A stretch of 64,000 nt of DNA from Dolomedes plantarius. Taxonomy: Eukaryota; Arthropoda; Arachnida; Araneae; Dolomedidae. The position numbers were made by a program, and so were the translations under genes. Shown one piece after another: positions 1 to 11,300 of the stretch. The notes under the pieces were generated by a model. The model ran no database searches. It was not told where the DNA came from and saw nothing but the letters and a program-made list of their open reading frames with translations. The stretch lies in the NCBI GenBank assembly GCA_907164885.2, contig OU015493.1, positions 55,987,802-56,051,801 on the forward strand, read 5' to 3'. The stretch's first letter is position 1. Each line of letters begins with the position of its first letter.

Positions 1-896
1 AAAAACATCTGACATGGACCCACAAAATTTATTTTAGGAAGAGTATAATATTTGAGAATTTTTCATCCGAGAGAGAAAATAACATTTTAATTTTTTTCTC
101 TTCTGATTACTGTACATAATTTTATTTAAGTCAGTCAAAAACGGTACAGTAATTTGTTAAGATTTCCTATCAGGATTTCCTTGCGTAGGTGCGAATGAAA
201 GGTGAACTGAACACTACTTATTACTCCAAGATCACCGGGGAAAACGTAAAATAACATAACATGAATGAAACGTAACGTGATAAATTGAAATGTTTACTCG
301 TAAGGTCAAATTACATCAGGCGAGAAAAGGGAGGTTGTTATCTCCCACTATCTAGCAATCGTGCGAAAAATCGGAATAAATATTATGGAAAAGAAATACG
401 AGAAAAAAATTTTTTTTTTTAATCGACGGTAAAGTACTCGTAATTTGAGAACAAATACTTCACAGCTAACTTTACGCTAAAACAGTAAAAGTTATGGAGC
501 TTGCAGCTTCTGTAATCGTCAGATCTCAACGTATGTTAATAACTCGTGATCAATTCTGTGTTTACTTGATCTGAAAATGGCTAAGTGCATGCTTCAGATT
601 TTTCTAAAGACTATTATTATAAGCATTTAGGGGAATACTTAGTGGCGGAGTCGCGACAGGGGAATGTTAGTTCTGTACCTTTCCCCTCCTTGGTACTTAA
701 ATAATCGATTTAAATAAATTGACTGTGGAAAGCAATTCAAGAGATGGAACATTAAATGTCATTGGAAAAGCTGTTGTTGTTCTCCAAACTTTTCAATAGA
801 TGTAGCTTTTAGTTGGGATACTGGTTGAATACCTATTGCATTAAAAATTCAGTTTTCTTACCTTCAAAATTTACGGTATTAAAACCGTAAAAAATG
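1..896. other. AT-rich spacer, no gene seen
   Basis: No open frame of convincing composition, splice-linked exon or clear repeat is visible here. The stretch is AT-rich with short A and T runs. Confidence 0.5.
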
Positions 897-1165
<269 letters not shown>

Positions 1166-1585
1166 GATGAGTAATAGGTGAGTCAATTTCTAAAAAATCT
1201 GTCCAAAACTGTTAAAATCAGACCTTGTATTAAGAAAAATATTTTAATTTATACGCTGGAAAATTTAATTTGCAAGATAAAAAAAAAATTATTTTGCATT
1301 AAAAAACGCAAAAAAAATTCTTAACTTAACGTTTTGCAATCAGATACGGAAATTTTAAAAAAAGTATTTATTAATTCTCCAGAGCACTTAATCTACAAAC
1401 ATGAAATTTTGATGGAATATTTATGAGTAAAGAAAGACCTGTTTATTTAGGTGTAACTGTACATTAGAAAAATTTTATTCATTATTATATGAATGGTATG
1501 TAAGTGAAAAGGTACATTCCACTGAAAAGGGAATCCAGAAACCTGTAGTAATTTAATAATAGAATTCTTTACCCCACCGGATTTC

Positions 1586-1849
1586 GATAACTAAACTCCA
1601 AAACCTCTCAACTACTATTTTTTGCTGTTTTCATTTAATGTGGGAGTACGATAACTTACAGCTGCTTCCATCTACTGATTCATAAGTAAAACTCAATAAA
1701 TAGTGTTAAGCGCATTCTAAAGGTATTTTAATAAACAGCTGTGACTTATTTGTGACTTATCTACAGCTGTGACTTATTTGTTAAAATGTTTTTTGGCCCT
1801 CCTGTAAAATTTGTAATTTTTCAGTTGAAGGTTTTGGAGTTTAGGTATC
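1586..1849. repeat. inverted-repeat element (MITE-like)
   Basis: The left end (gataactaaactccaaaacc) and the reverse complement of the right end (gatacctaaactccaaaacc) match at 19 of 20 positions, giving termini of about 27 bp. The interior has no ORF and holds a short direct repeat (cagctgtgacttattt twice, 1737-1780). No target duplication was identified, so the family is unknown. Confidence 0.6.
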
Positions 1850-2042
1850 ATTTTTTTTAAGTAAATTTCGCGCATAAATAGTAATGTTACGACATGCTAC
1901 ATACTTTTACAATTGCACAGCGAGGCGACATTTGACAAAGCCCTATCTATTTGTTTAAATCCTTGTGCCCTATAAAAGAATAACATTCCTGTATGCTATA
2001 ATAGTTAGATTAACTATCACCCAAATCAGATATTTGTATATA

Positions 2043-2215
2043 CAGTGAAATCTCGATCGATCGTTCTCCGAATCGTCGTTTTCCCATATGTCTCGTTTAA
2101 TTCACCCAGTCCTGACGATCATATTGCTTTGTTATGTTCCTGCATCTATCGTTTTCCCGAGTTTATAGTTCAGTTCTGTCTATCCCTTGAAAAACGATAG
2201 ATCGAGATTCTACTG
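2043..2215. mobile_element. MITE, pogo/Tigger-like, copy 1
   Basis: The ends are cagtgaaatctcgatcgatc on the left and its near-complement ending in tactg on the right, flanked on both sides by TA. The element is 173 bp and largely palindromic, with no ORF. Related copies lie at 49651-49806 and about 63754-63907. The CAGT ends and TA target fit pogo/Tigger derivatives; that family assignment is inference. Confidence 0.8.
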
Positions 2216-2227
2216 TATATATCTATA

Positions 2228-2399
2228 CAATGGCGCACCCAGGGGGGGGCAAGGGGCCCTGCCCCCCCCCCCCAAAGAAATAGAAATTGCATTATAAATA
2301 TTTTTATTCGTCCTTCTCGCGGGCTCCCCATGCATTATAAATATTTTTATCCGTTCATCTCGCCTCCCCCCCCAAGAAAAAATCCTGGGTGCGCCACTG
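2228..2399. mobile_element. hAT MITE with 8-bp TSD tatctata
   Basis: The terminal inverted repeats are caatggcgcacccagg on the left and cctgggtgcgccactg on the right. An exact 8-bp duplication, tatctata, flanks the element at 2220-2227 and 2400-2407. The 172-bp interior has G and C runs plus an internal direct repeat (gcattataaatatttttat). It sits 12 bp from the MITE at 2043-2215. The 8-bp duplication and CAG/CTG ends identify a hAT-type non-autonomous element. Confidence 0.93.
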
Positions 2400-2407
2400 T
2401 ATCTATA

Positions 2408-3320
2408 AGTATACCGCACCCAAATTTCCTAGTCTTTAGAAAAAAAATCTCATGAGAATACATACAAAGATTTATTGAAATAACTTATATTTGAGATCTG
2501 TCGAACTAGCTTCTTTGAATCGATTTCTATGATTGTACATATAACTGGTATGAAATATCACTATGACGAATATTTATAAATTTCGTTTGATATTTCGTAC
2601 TTTTTCCCAATATTTTCCGTATTCAGAATGCTTGCAGATAGATGTGCGGGTAAGATAGTAATAAACCAAATATTTAGAGTTTTCCTGGTGCGAGCGTCCA
2701 CTGGTCAAATCAATTGATTTGAAAAATTACAAGATAAAAAGAACTTTTTATACACCATGTTTTTAAATTTTCTGCTGAATCATATAAACCTGACAATTCT
2801 ATGTATTAATAAATACTTTTTAAAATTTTTTTTGATGAATTATCCCATCAACTTGAAAGAAAATGAAGTTAATTGGAAGTTAACTTGCGTTTAACTTTTC
2901 ATTCCCGTCTCGGCCGATAGATGGCTGCACCAGTCTACAAAACAAAATTAACTGAAAATTAATTTAATTCTGCTTAAAGATGACTAAAAGTATTAAAATA
3001 ATGCATTGTCATCGTGTTCTGAGCTATTCTAAAAGTTTCAAATGTCTAGCTAGTCGGGAAGTTAGTTAAAAATCGATTGCAAGATTTGTACTGGACAAAC
3101 ACTCACACAAACAAGAATGGGAGTTAATAAAAACATGGTAAAAATTCAGTCTTATCGCTGAGCTTCTGACTTTGATGCCTATGCTCAAAACTTTCCGTTT
3201 TTCTACACGGAGTATAGGCGTAGTCGAAAATTCCCGCTGAGTAGTTACGAAAAAATGGGCAGCTGCGCCCTTTTTAAAACCCTTTAAAAAAAAAGCGGTT
3301 GAGACTTCAACCGGTTGCCA
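2408..3320. other. spacer, nothing recognised
   Basis: No exon or repeat could be supported. A - strand ORF of 101 codons (3066-3371) runs into the dispersed repeat at 3321 and matches no family I know. Confidence 0.4.
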
Positions 3321-3472
3321 TGTTAGTTTTCGCCAGCCTGCTGTATAATACTTCATCTCGTTTGTTGACACACATTATGACTACATAAACTGCTGTTTTA
3401 TACTATTGAAATTTGTTTCTGAATTCTTTTAAAAATTAGAAGTTTTCACTATTAATATAATCTTTAAACGAT
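3321..3472. repeat. dispersed repeat, copy A
   Basis: This segment, with landmarks ccagcctgctgt and atgactacataaact, recurs in the same orientation at 7721-7865 with roughly 80% identity by eye. It has no obvious terminal repeats. It could be a SINE, a LINE 3' end or an old local duplication. Confidence 0.7.
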
Positions 3473-4196
3473 TCTATCTATCCAGTCAAGTTGTTTGTTT
3501 TTTGCTTGTTTGTTTTTTATAATGATGCTTAGAAAACTTCTAAAGATCACGATGCGTTACGGGTATTAATATAAACCAACAAGGCCATAAAAATGTTCAT
3601 TTTCCGAAGAATAAAAACTCAATTTTGAATTTTTTCTTGATTGTACCCATTTGCAACTCATAACCATTACATTGTCTAGATCTAATAACCTTTTCATGGT
3701 GTGTTTTTGTTTGCTTTAGCGCGAGGATCTCTCTCCAAGTAGCTAGCAAAGTTTTTTTTTTTTTTTGAATTTATGAATGAAAAAAAAAAATAAGAATTAT
3801 GGAGGACGTGCAAGTATAAAATAAAACATTCGCAGTAGATAATAACGAAAACTTGCTTGTTATTGACCGAAAGTTTTGATTGCTTCATGGCTTATCTTCT
3901 GATTCCCAGATAACTGCCAGCGTTCTGATTTCAATCCTTCTCTCGCGAATCTATGACACTGATATCCTATCAGCATATTTAAAAGTCAAAATCAGATTGC
4001 CCCTCGAAATCAGTTGCTAATGCGGAAATAAAAATTCAAGAAGGAAATCACGCCTTTTTCTGTTCTTGGATTAAGCGATAAAAAATTTTCCCCGCCCACA
4101 ACTGAATTCCAGTACATTCAGGTGAACAGCATAAATATTAAAAACTACACACATTTTACCACCGTACCCTCAGTCGTTAATTTTATTTTCCAAATA
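3473..4196. other. spacer, nothing recognised
   Basis: AT-rich sequence with A and T runs near 3750-3790. No coding exon, RNA gene or repeat copy was recognised. Confidence 0.4.
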
Positions 4197-4624
4197 CCGT
4201 AAAATCTTGACTATAATACGCTCACCGTGTATAACACGCATGCATGATTTTGCGCGAAATTTTCGGAAAAAATTAAAATTCGACTATAATACGCACCCAT
4301 AATTTTTCAATATTTTATTTAAAAATTTCACGAGTATTTATTAACATAAATAAAATTTGTAATAAAAAGGAATGAAAACGTCAAATTTGGTAGAAAAAAA
4401 AACTTAAATTTTTTATTCAAAACAAGCAATATTGTCAACTTATCAGTCGTAATCACTTTCACTAGAATACAGCTCATCTGTTGTTTGTCGTTTATTCAAT
4501 ATTTAAAACTACGGTGTTTCTGTTTTTTCTGTTTGTTTGTTTTTTGTACACGAGTATAATACGCACCCTCGTTTTTGACGACTAAAATGTGAAAAAAGTG
4601 CGTATTATATTCAAGATTTTACGG
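4197..4624. mobile_element. 428-bp non-autonomous TIR element, TA target
   Basis: The left terminus ccgtaaaatcttgactataa and the reverse complement of the right terminus are nearly identical, and TA flanks both ends (4195-4196 and 4625-4626). The motif tataatacgcacc recurs internally in sub-terminal position. There is no transposase ORF. TA targets point to the Tc1/mariner/pogo superfamily; pogo-like is my best guess. Confidence 0.82.
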
Positions 4625-5572
4625 TAAATCGCTGTTTTAAATGACCGTTGAATGAATTTCTTTGTTCATTCATTCGTCCACTCTAACTCTGTTGTTGTCG
4701 TTTCTAATCCCTCCTGGTGCAGCGACGCTAGACCAGGTCCATGAGCCAATAAACTCTAACTCTAAAGACCACTAACTTTATGGGTTGAGATATCAATTCA
4801 AGTCCAAATTTATTAATGTTAAAACAAAAATTAACCTTTGAAAAACCTTAATTTGACCAGTTGCTCTGTATGGCATCGAGTGCTGGCCATTAAATAAATC
4901 TGGAAAAGATAAGCTGTTGATTTTTGAGAGAAAACTACTCCGGAAGATCTTGGGAGCAGTTAAGCAGAATGATGTCTGTAGAATACGATATAATTATGAG
5001 ATTTACAGTAGATTTAAGGAACCAGATATTGTCAAAGTTATAAAGGCTAGCAGTATAAGATGGCTAGGACACCTTTTTAGATACAATGACTCAAACCCAA
5101 CTAAATTGGTGACCTTTTCAAAAATTGAGGGTACGCGAAAAAGAGGAATCCTCCCCCCCCCCCCCACCAGGTGGGTCGATTCTGTTGAGAGAGATCTTAG
5201 TGATCTGGGAGTCAACCGATGGCAATCTATTGTTCTAGATCAGTGCTCCGCAACCGCCGTGCCGTGGCACACTACTGTAGTGTGCCGCGAGGTGATCTTG
5301 ACTGTGCCGTGGTGATTTTATCGATGATAATAATAATAATAATAATAAATTAAACACCGCATTAGTTAGAAATTTCTCTAAGAAAATATTCCTCTAACTT
5401 TTTGCTAATATGTAATTTCTCTTTATCGAAATTATATACAAAACAAAAACATGTAGTTACCATACATTGTATGTATGCTCAAGCATCATATTTCTAGATT
5501 TCAGTTAATCCACAGATTTCAGAATTATGAATTTCAGAATATCCATAAATTTCTGACTAGGCCATTGAAATT

Positions 5573-5782
5573 TTGCTCCCTTATTCTACAACATACTTAT
5601 GCGAACAAAGTTTTTCGAGGCTGGTTCTAATTAAAAATGACAAACGATCGTGTTTAAAGGGTTTTAACCATGAACTTCGGGTAGCTCTTTCTAATATACA
5701 GCCAAATATAAAACGTACATATGTTCATCAAAACAAGCTCAAATATCTCATTAATAAATTAGTTATGTTTAAATTAACTTGA
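5573..5782 (+). pseudogene. hAT transposase C-terminal dimerisation fragment
   Basis: About 69 residues with LPYSTTYLCEQSFS, then ELRVALSNIQPNI, which is the conserved tail of ZBED5/FAM200-like hAT transposases. The N-terminal zinc finger and RNase H-like core are absent, so it cannot act alone. Confidence 0.85.
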
Positions 5783-5910
5783 TTTATTTGGCTTAAGTAA
5801 AGACCAAAAAACAAATTTTCATATAAAAATTTAAAGAGAAAATTTTTTTACTTGTAAACTATAACTTTATATTTTTGTTCTTGTGTTGGTGTACAATTCA
5901 AAACGATTTA

Positions 5911-7129
5911 CACTCAAGAGCCAAAACATTATGACCACCTGTCAATAACGAGTTGGCCCACCTTTGGCGCGCAACACAGCTTCAACCCGCCTTGGCATGG
6001 ATGCCACAAGTCCTTGGTAGATGGCCGGAGACAGATTGTACCAGATGTTTAAGCAACGGTCACGCAAATCCGAGATATTGCGAATTGGTGGTCTTTGAAC
6101 TCTGAGTTGCCGTTCCATGACATCCCAAATGTGTTCTATCGGATTGAGATCCGGTGAGTTAGGCGGCCAAGACATTAACTGGAATTCAGCATCATGTTCC
6201 TGGAATCACTCCAACACAATTTTAGCCTTGTGACACGGGGCGTTGTCCTGTTGGAACATTCCATTTCCAGCTGGAAAAACAGAGGCCATGTAAGGGTGCA
6301 ACTGGTCCGCAATGATGTTAAGATACCCTGTAGCATTCATGGTGTGCTCTACCACAACCACGGGTCCCAGAAACGCCCAAGAGAACGTCCCCCAAAGCAT
6401 AATACCGCCACCACCGGCCTGTGTATGACCTACTGTACATTGAGGGAGCAACAGTTCGCCTGGAAGACGGCGTATCGTGACACGGCCATCGGCGTGATGA
6501 ATGACAAACCGTGATTCATCTGACCAGGCAACTCTCTCCCACTGATCCATGGACCAGTCGCGATGTTCCCGGGCCCAGTGCAGGCGCAGTTGGCGATGAC
6601 GCTTGGTCAGCAAAGGCACAGGAGTGGGACGTTTGCTGCGTAGCCCCATATCCAACAGTGTCCGCTGAAAAGTGTGCTGCGATACTATTCTACTTGGCCC
6701 TGCATTGTATTGGGCTGTCAGCTGAGCCACTGTGTGGCTCCAGTTTTGCTTCACCATGCGAGACAGTCTCCGACGACCTTTTTCTTTGATAGCGTGTGGA
6801 CGTCCAACACCATGTCGTCTACTGCTCGTTTCACCGTCATTGATCCACTTTGCATAAGTACTGACAACTGTAGGTCGAGAACAACCCACGAGTCGTGCAG
6901 TTTCGAAAATACTTGTTCCGAGGCTTCGAGCCATTACAATCTGCCCTCTATCAAAGTCGCTTAGATCCGCAGCCTTTCCCATCACACACAGAAGTAAGTA
7001 AAAGAATGATTCTTCAGACTCTCCAGCAGCAGTTAAATACCACTTCCACCTGATCACGTGCCTTCCACGCCATCCAGGCGAATTCATTGCAAAATGTAGG
7101 GGTGGTCATAATGTTTTGGCTCTTGAGTG
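5911..7129. mobile_element. Tc1-like transposon (DD36E spacing)
   Basis: Perfect terminal inverted repeats of 29 bp (beginning cactcaagagccaaaacatt) are flanked by TA at 5909-5910 and 7130-7131. The 1219-bp element carries one - strand transposase reading frame, broken by a single stop. Complete ends with a nearly intact gene suggest a fairly young copy. Confidence 0.97.
5942..7087 (-). pseudogene. Tc1-like transposase with one nonsense codon
   Basis: The - strand frame encodes an N-terminal helix-turn-helix region ([17 protein letters not shown]), a GRPH linker, then the DDE domain with [17 protein letters not shown] and SPDLNPIEHIWD. I count 36 residues between the second Asp and the Glu, so DD36E rather than the usual DD34E. 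A TGA at 6206-6208 interrupts the frame just after KIVLE, where relatives usually have Trp; reading continues in the same frame, so this is a point mutation and not a frameshift. The likely start is the Met of [10 protein letters not shown] near 6982. As it stands it would lose the catalytic Glu. Confidence 0.93.
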
Positions 7130-7397
7130 TATATAAAACTTAAATGATTATAATTATCTTGATACATAGAGCTATTTTATTGAGCTTTTTTATCTATTAA
7201 AAACATATACATATTATTGCAATTTATGTATTTGCAAGCTTTTACTTGTGGTGTGCCGCGGAATTATCGAAAAAACGTTGTGCCGTGGAAGATAAAAGGT
7301 TGCGGAGCTCTGCTCTAGATAGTCAGATACAGGAGGTTCATGGGGACAGCCTTGGCCTGTGACAGACTATAGTGCTGAAGAAGAAGAAGAAGAAAGA

Positions 7398-7720
7398 CCA
7401 TTAGCATTAATTTCATATTCCTGATTTATATATTTTTTTTTACTTTCAGCTTTATTTAAGTTTATTTTTAAAGAATAACATTGTTTTATTATTTGAAATT
7501 GCGCAGAATGGCATAAGAGATAGCAACAGCTACGCAAGGGGTGCAGTAGACAATCAAAAACAAAGTCTAGAAACAAGTGCTACTTTTAATGTTGTTCATA
7601 CTGTGTGCAATAAGTTTTAAATAACTAAACTGCCTAAGTTATTTTAAACATATACTCGCTGGTGGATTGTTCTTGGTAAAAAAATTTTCTTAGATCATCG
7701 TCATCCCGCATCGTTTTTCA
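7398..7720. other. spacer upstream of ALDH8A1
   Basis: AT-rich sequence after the GAA-rich tail of the LINE fragment. No gene or repeat recognised. Confidence 0.4.
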
Positions 7721-7865
7721 TGTTGGTTTTCTCCAGCCTGCTGTTTAATACGTCATGGCGTTTGTTGACGCCCAGAATGACTACATAAACTACAGTTTTA
7801 TACTTTACTTCTGAATTCATTTTAAAATTTAGAGGTCCGCACAAGTAAGTTAATCTTTAAACAAT
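7721..7865. repeat. dispersed repeat, copy B
   Basis: Same-orientation relative of 3321-3472, sharing ccagcctgctgt, atgactacataaact and ttctgaattc. It lies about 310 bp upstream of the ALDH8A1 start codon. Confidence 0.7.
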
Positions 7866-8111
7866 TTTTTGCTTTTTTTTTTTCTTAGAATGGGGCAGAA
7901 TCTTCAGTCTTCTTTCAAACGCTAACTTACAGTATTCCACACCAAAAACAACTGGCATTTTTGAGTTTTGATACCACGACTCGAAGTAAACCTTGTCCCA
8001 CTAATATTGCCTGAAAATGCAACGTGAAAGTGTTAGCTGAGCATTATAAACAGTGAAACAATAATCGTGTGGCTTAACATTAAAGCCAGATTCCATTTTT
8101 TTTCTTTATAG

Positions 8112-8178
8112 AGTTGCCGTTCCTTGAACATTCGTTTAGTAGGCAAACGAGGAGACTTGATTCTAGAATTTCAACACC
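8112..8178 (+). promoter_or_regulatory. ALDH8A1: probable 5' UTR portion of ALDH8A1 exon 1
   Basis: A pyrimidine tract ending in ctttatag (to 8111) looks like a splice acceptor, so the 67 bp before the start codon may be the spliced 5' UTR of the first coding exon. The start context caacaccATGt has a purine at -3... by position the upstream bases are A/C-rich as in animal start sites. Any upstream non-coding exon and the promoter were not identified. Confidence 0.4.
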
Positions 8179-8357
8179 ATGTCGACCCCTCCCTTGAAGA
8201 TTCAGAACTTCGTAGGCGGTAGGTTTGTACCTACGAGGCGTGGACTGTACATCGAGAGCAGTGATCCGTCCAGAGGCACCGTGGATTCTTTGGTGCCGGA
8301 TAGCGAAGAGCTGGATGTCGATGATGCCGTCCGAGCCGCACAGGAAGCTTTCTTAGA
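8179..8357 (+). CDS. ALDH8A1: ALDH8A1 coding exon 1
   Basis: Start codon through residue 59 plus two bases; donor gtaagt. It encodes the N-terminal part of the NAD-binding domain ([11 protein letters not shown], then [11 protein letters not shown]). Confidence 0.96.
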
Positions 8358-11300
8358 GTAAGTACTAATTATTATGTTATTGATTTGTGCTATTTCATGC
8401 TGAACCTTTATCTTGTACTTGCAAACAATCTTTTCTTGGGCTTATTATAGTTTAGTTTCACGGAACACCAAGTGGGACACTGAGCTGGAGACCTTGTAAC
8501 GCTTGTAAATGCTCACTTAAAAGGCGTATCTTGAAATCGTCACTTCGACTGAGGCGAGGAAACCAAATCTTTTTACAAATGGATCAGAAACACGCATGTC
8601 TCCATGTTGCATTCCGACATCAACTGAGGACTGTACTTATTCTTGTGTGGGCACTGCTCGAAATGTTAAATGTACGAAGAAGTCGCCGACCTTTAAAGGC
8701 TGGCGACTTTTCTCGCACATCTACCGTCACACATTTACCACAGAGAGTTACTTTTTCAGCTTTCTTGAAAGAGACGAGATTCATTCTCTCATTTACATCT
8801 GGTCGCCTCAAATACACACCCATCCACGAACTGTGCTCAAGAATGCAAAGTATGCAAGCGGAACATATTCGTATATAGTTTACGAGTCCTAAGTCTAGAA
8901 TAAGAGGGTTGTTGTCCACACCTGCGGCAAGAACAGATGAGAAAGGTATGTATTTTGCTCTTGCTGATAAGATGCGATGTTGGGTAAACTTTAACAAGCT
9001 CCTGTTAGCATTTTAACCGTAACTTAGCACTAATTGCAATAGGAGCGCGTCTTTATTTATCCTTATAGACTGCAGTCATGTGATTGCGACTTTTAATTAA
9101 AACTTTAATTTAAAAAATTTGGATCTGTTTGACTCCCAAGCTTTTTGACAAACCGATTTGACTATTTATCTGAAAAGGATGGAAAGTTTAGCTTGACATC
9201 AAAAAACTATGAAAAATATTCAATTTGGAAAAAAAAAAGAACAATCTAAGTTTATGCAAAAGGACAGAGAGCTGACATCAGTCGCACTTTTTTCATTCAT
9301 TGAAGAGAAGATCAACATTGAAACATAGGTTCTTTGCTGGTCAGATCATGCACAGATTGACTGATTGACACAGACGCTTCGCCGAAACTTCTAACAATTT
9401 CAGATTTAACCCAATGAGAAACTACCAGCCTAGCAAAATCTCCGAAGAGCTGATTAGTTATTTCCTTGTATAATGGTAAGTAAAGAGTATCTCCCGTTCA
9501 GATTAGAGTAGAGGAATGGATAATTCCTGAATTAGTCACTAGAGGCGAAACTTCCTAAATGGCTAAAGAAGTTAAGGAAAAGGTGATTGGGCGTGAAAAT
9601 CATTTAGATTGAAGACAGGGATTCCAAACGGGGTGGAGTGTTAGTTTCTCGCTACCACTAAGTTTAAGTGCATTCTATGAATAAGATTTTTGCCTCCTGT
9701 AATGTATATATATATATATTTATATTAACAAATAACGTTTATACTAGAGGTGATTTGACAGTTTAGTTCGTGATTTTTACGGATGTTCATTCCGGAACTT
9801 TAAGGATTAATAATTAAAAACGATTCTAAGCCAAGTAGAAAGAGAGAGTTGTCTTTCATTATAAATAGAGGCTTAAATTTGGAAAAGATGTGGTAATTTT
9901 TAACTCGCATAGATATAGATTTATTTTCGTGATATTATCACACAACTTCAAAATATCAAATAAATTTTGATAGAATATGTATAAAAATGAAGAAAATTAA
10001 CTTTTTTTCTGGTGCTTTTAAGGTTAGTACAGTGTTAGATAAAAACAAGTGACCGCATTTGTCTCTCAGGTGGTCATCTACGGATGCGTCCTACCGTTCC
10101 AAGCTTCTGAACAGAGTTGCTGACTTGGTAGAGTCCCGTAGTGAAGAGTTCGCGATAGCTGAGTCGCGCGACCAAGGCAAGCCCCTATGGGTGTCGCGAG
10201 CCGTCGACGTGCCCAGGGCAGTGCTCAACTTCCGACACTTTGCCAACGCTATCTTCTGCGACAAAGACACGTAAGCATCACTCCTTCCTTCTCTTTTTCT
10301 CGTTGCAGTTGAGTTTAAAAACTCGTTTTTAAACTCAACTGCATTATTCGATCCTCTTCCCTGACCTGCCACTAAGGCCCCCGGGCTGTACAGGGGCCCC
10401 AGAAATAAGTAATAAAATGAGAACGAAAACTTTTTGATTTATTAAAACTTTTTGAATGGTAAACTTGACCTGAATTTCATGCTCCAAACAAAGAACTGGC
10501 AACCATATGTGGTAAACATACCTTGGTATGCGAGGACCATCAAAAAAGAAACTAGAAATATTTTTAATTTTACTCGTTCCGTTTTGTACAGTATAACATA
10601 GTACTAATAGTGATAATAATAATTGTAGAGTGTTTAATTCTGGATTCTAAATTCTTGTACATGAAATGCCTAACTCTAAATGCGTGTCACATGACACGGA
10701 ATTACGTTTACTCGGAAAATATCCAGAGTTGGCGTTCATCTTGTTCAATCAGATTCATCTTGTTTTGCATGTAGATGGGTTGAGCAGCGTGCAGACTTAT
10801 TGAGCGTGTCGTGTCAAACGAATTTTACCATTTCCTTTATAACTTTTCCTTCTTACTTCACTGAGTAGTGAATGATCAGCGACTGAATTAGAGTGCATCT
10901 AAATTAAGAATCATGGGAGAACAAACTTGTGAAGCTGAAATCTCCGATATGGAATGTCTGAATTCCGCAGATTTATGTGATATCAGCCATAGTCTGTAAT
11001 CTGTAAGCTACTCGAACGGCCTCGAATCTCCATGCCAAACGTAGGAATCGAACCCGTAGACTCGCACCCGACGAAAAATAAAGTTGAGAGCATTTTACAA
11101 ACATTTACGAAAAGGCACGACGTAAGGTTGAGGAGTAAACTATGAAGAAATCATTAAAACAGCTTATGTCGAAAATGGTATGGGTTTTATAACGTAGCTA
11201 AAATGACTAAATCTAAGCAGAAATTGATGAGAAATAAACTAGGTCCATATTAAGTGTTATGACGACAAGAGACGTATCTTTTCGAGTAGTTCGCGTTATT

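Larger units (their letters stand above)
5241..7312. mobile_element. hAT transposon remnant (hosts a Tc1 element)
   Basis: Termini cagtgctccgcaacc and ggttgcggagctctg match at 14 of 15 positions. Flanking octamers ttctagat and ctctagat agree at 7 of 8, fitting a hAT target duplication. Sub-terminal motifs with gtgccg recur at both ends. The only transposase remnant is a C-terminal fragment at 5573-5782. It lies inside a LINE fragment and is itself interrupted by the Tc1 element at 5911-7129, so the insertion order is LINE, then hAT, then Tc1. Confidence 0.9.
4856..7371 (+). pseudogene. non-LTR retrotransposon RT C-terminus, interrupted
   Basis: Two pieces, 4856-5240 and 7313-7371, are the 3' end of a LINE polyprotein. 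The first encodes VALYGIECW, then LRKILG, IRWLGHLFR and TRWVDSVERDL, in the order typical of LINE reverse transcriptases beyond the catalytic core. The second encodes RRFMGTALACDRL and a stop, followed by a GAA-rich tail (7376-7397). The hAT element 5241-7312 splits them and shifts the frame. The copy is 5'-truncated with no catalytic domain. Confidence 0.8.

Noticed and set aside
3066..3371. 101-codon - strand ORF
   Set aside because: It runs into a dispersed repeat, lacks recognised motifs and has no coding-like partner; probably part of a repeat.
8531..8997. Overlapping ORFs in ALDH8A1 intron 1
   Set aside because: Open frames on both strands without known motifs, inside an intron, most likely chance.
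11030..11075. tRNA-like B box (ggttcgattcc on the - strand)
   Set aside because: No A box at the right distance and no cloverleaf could be folded by eye.
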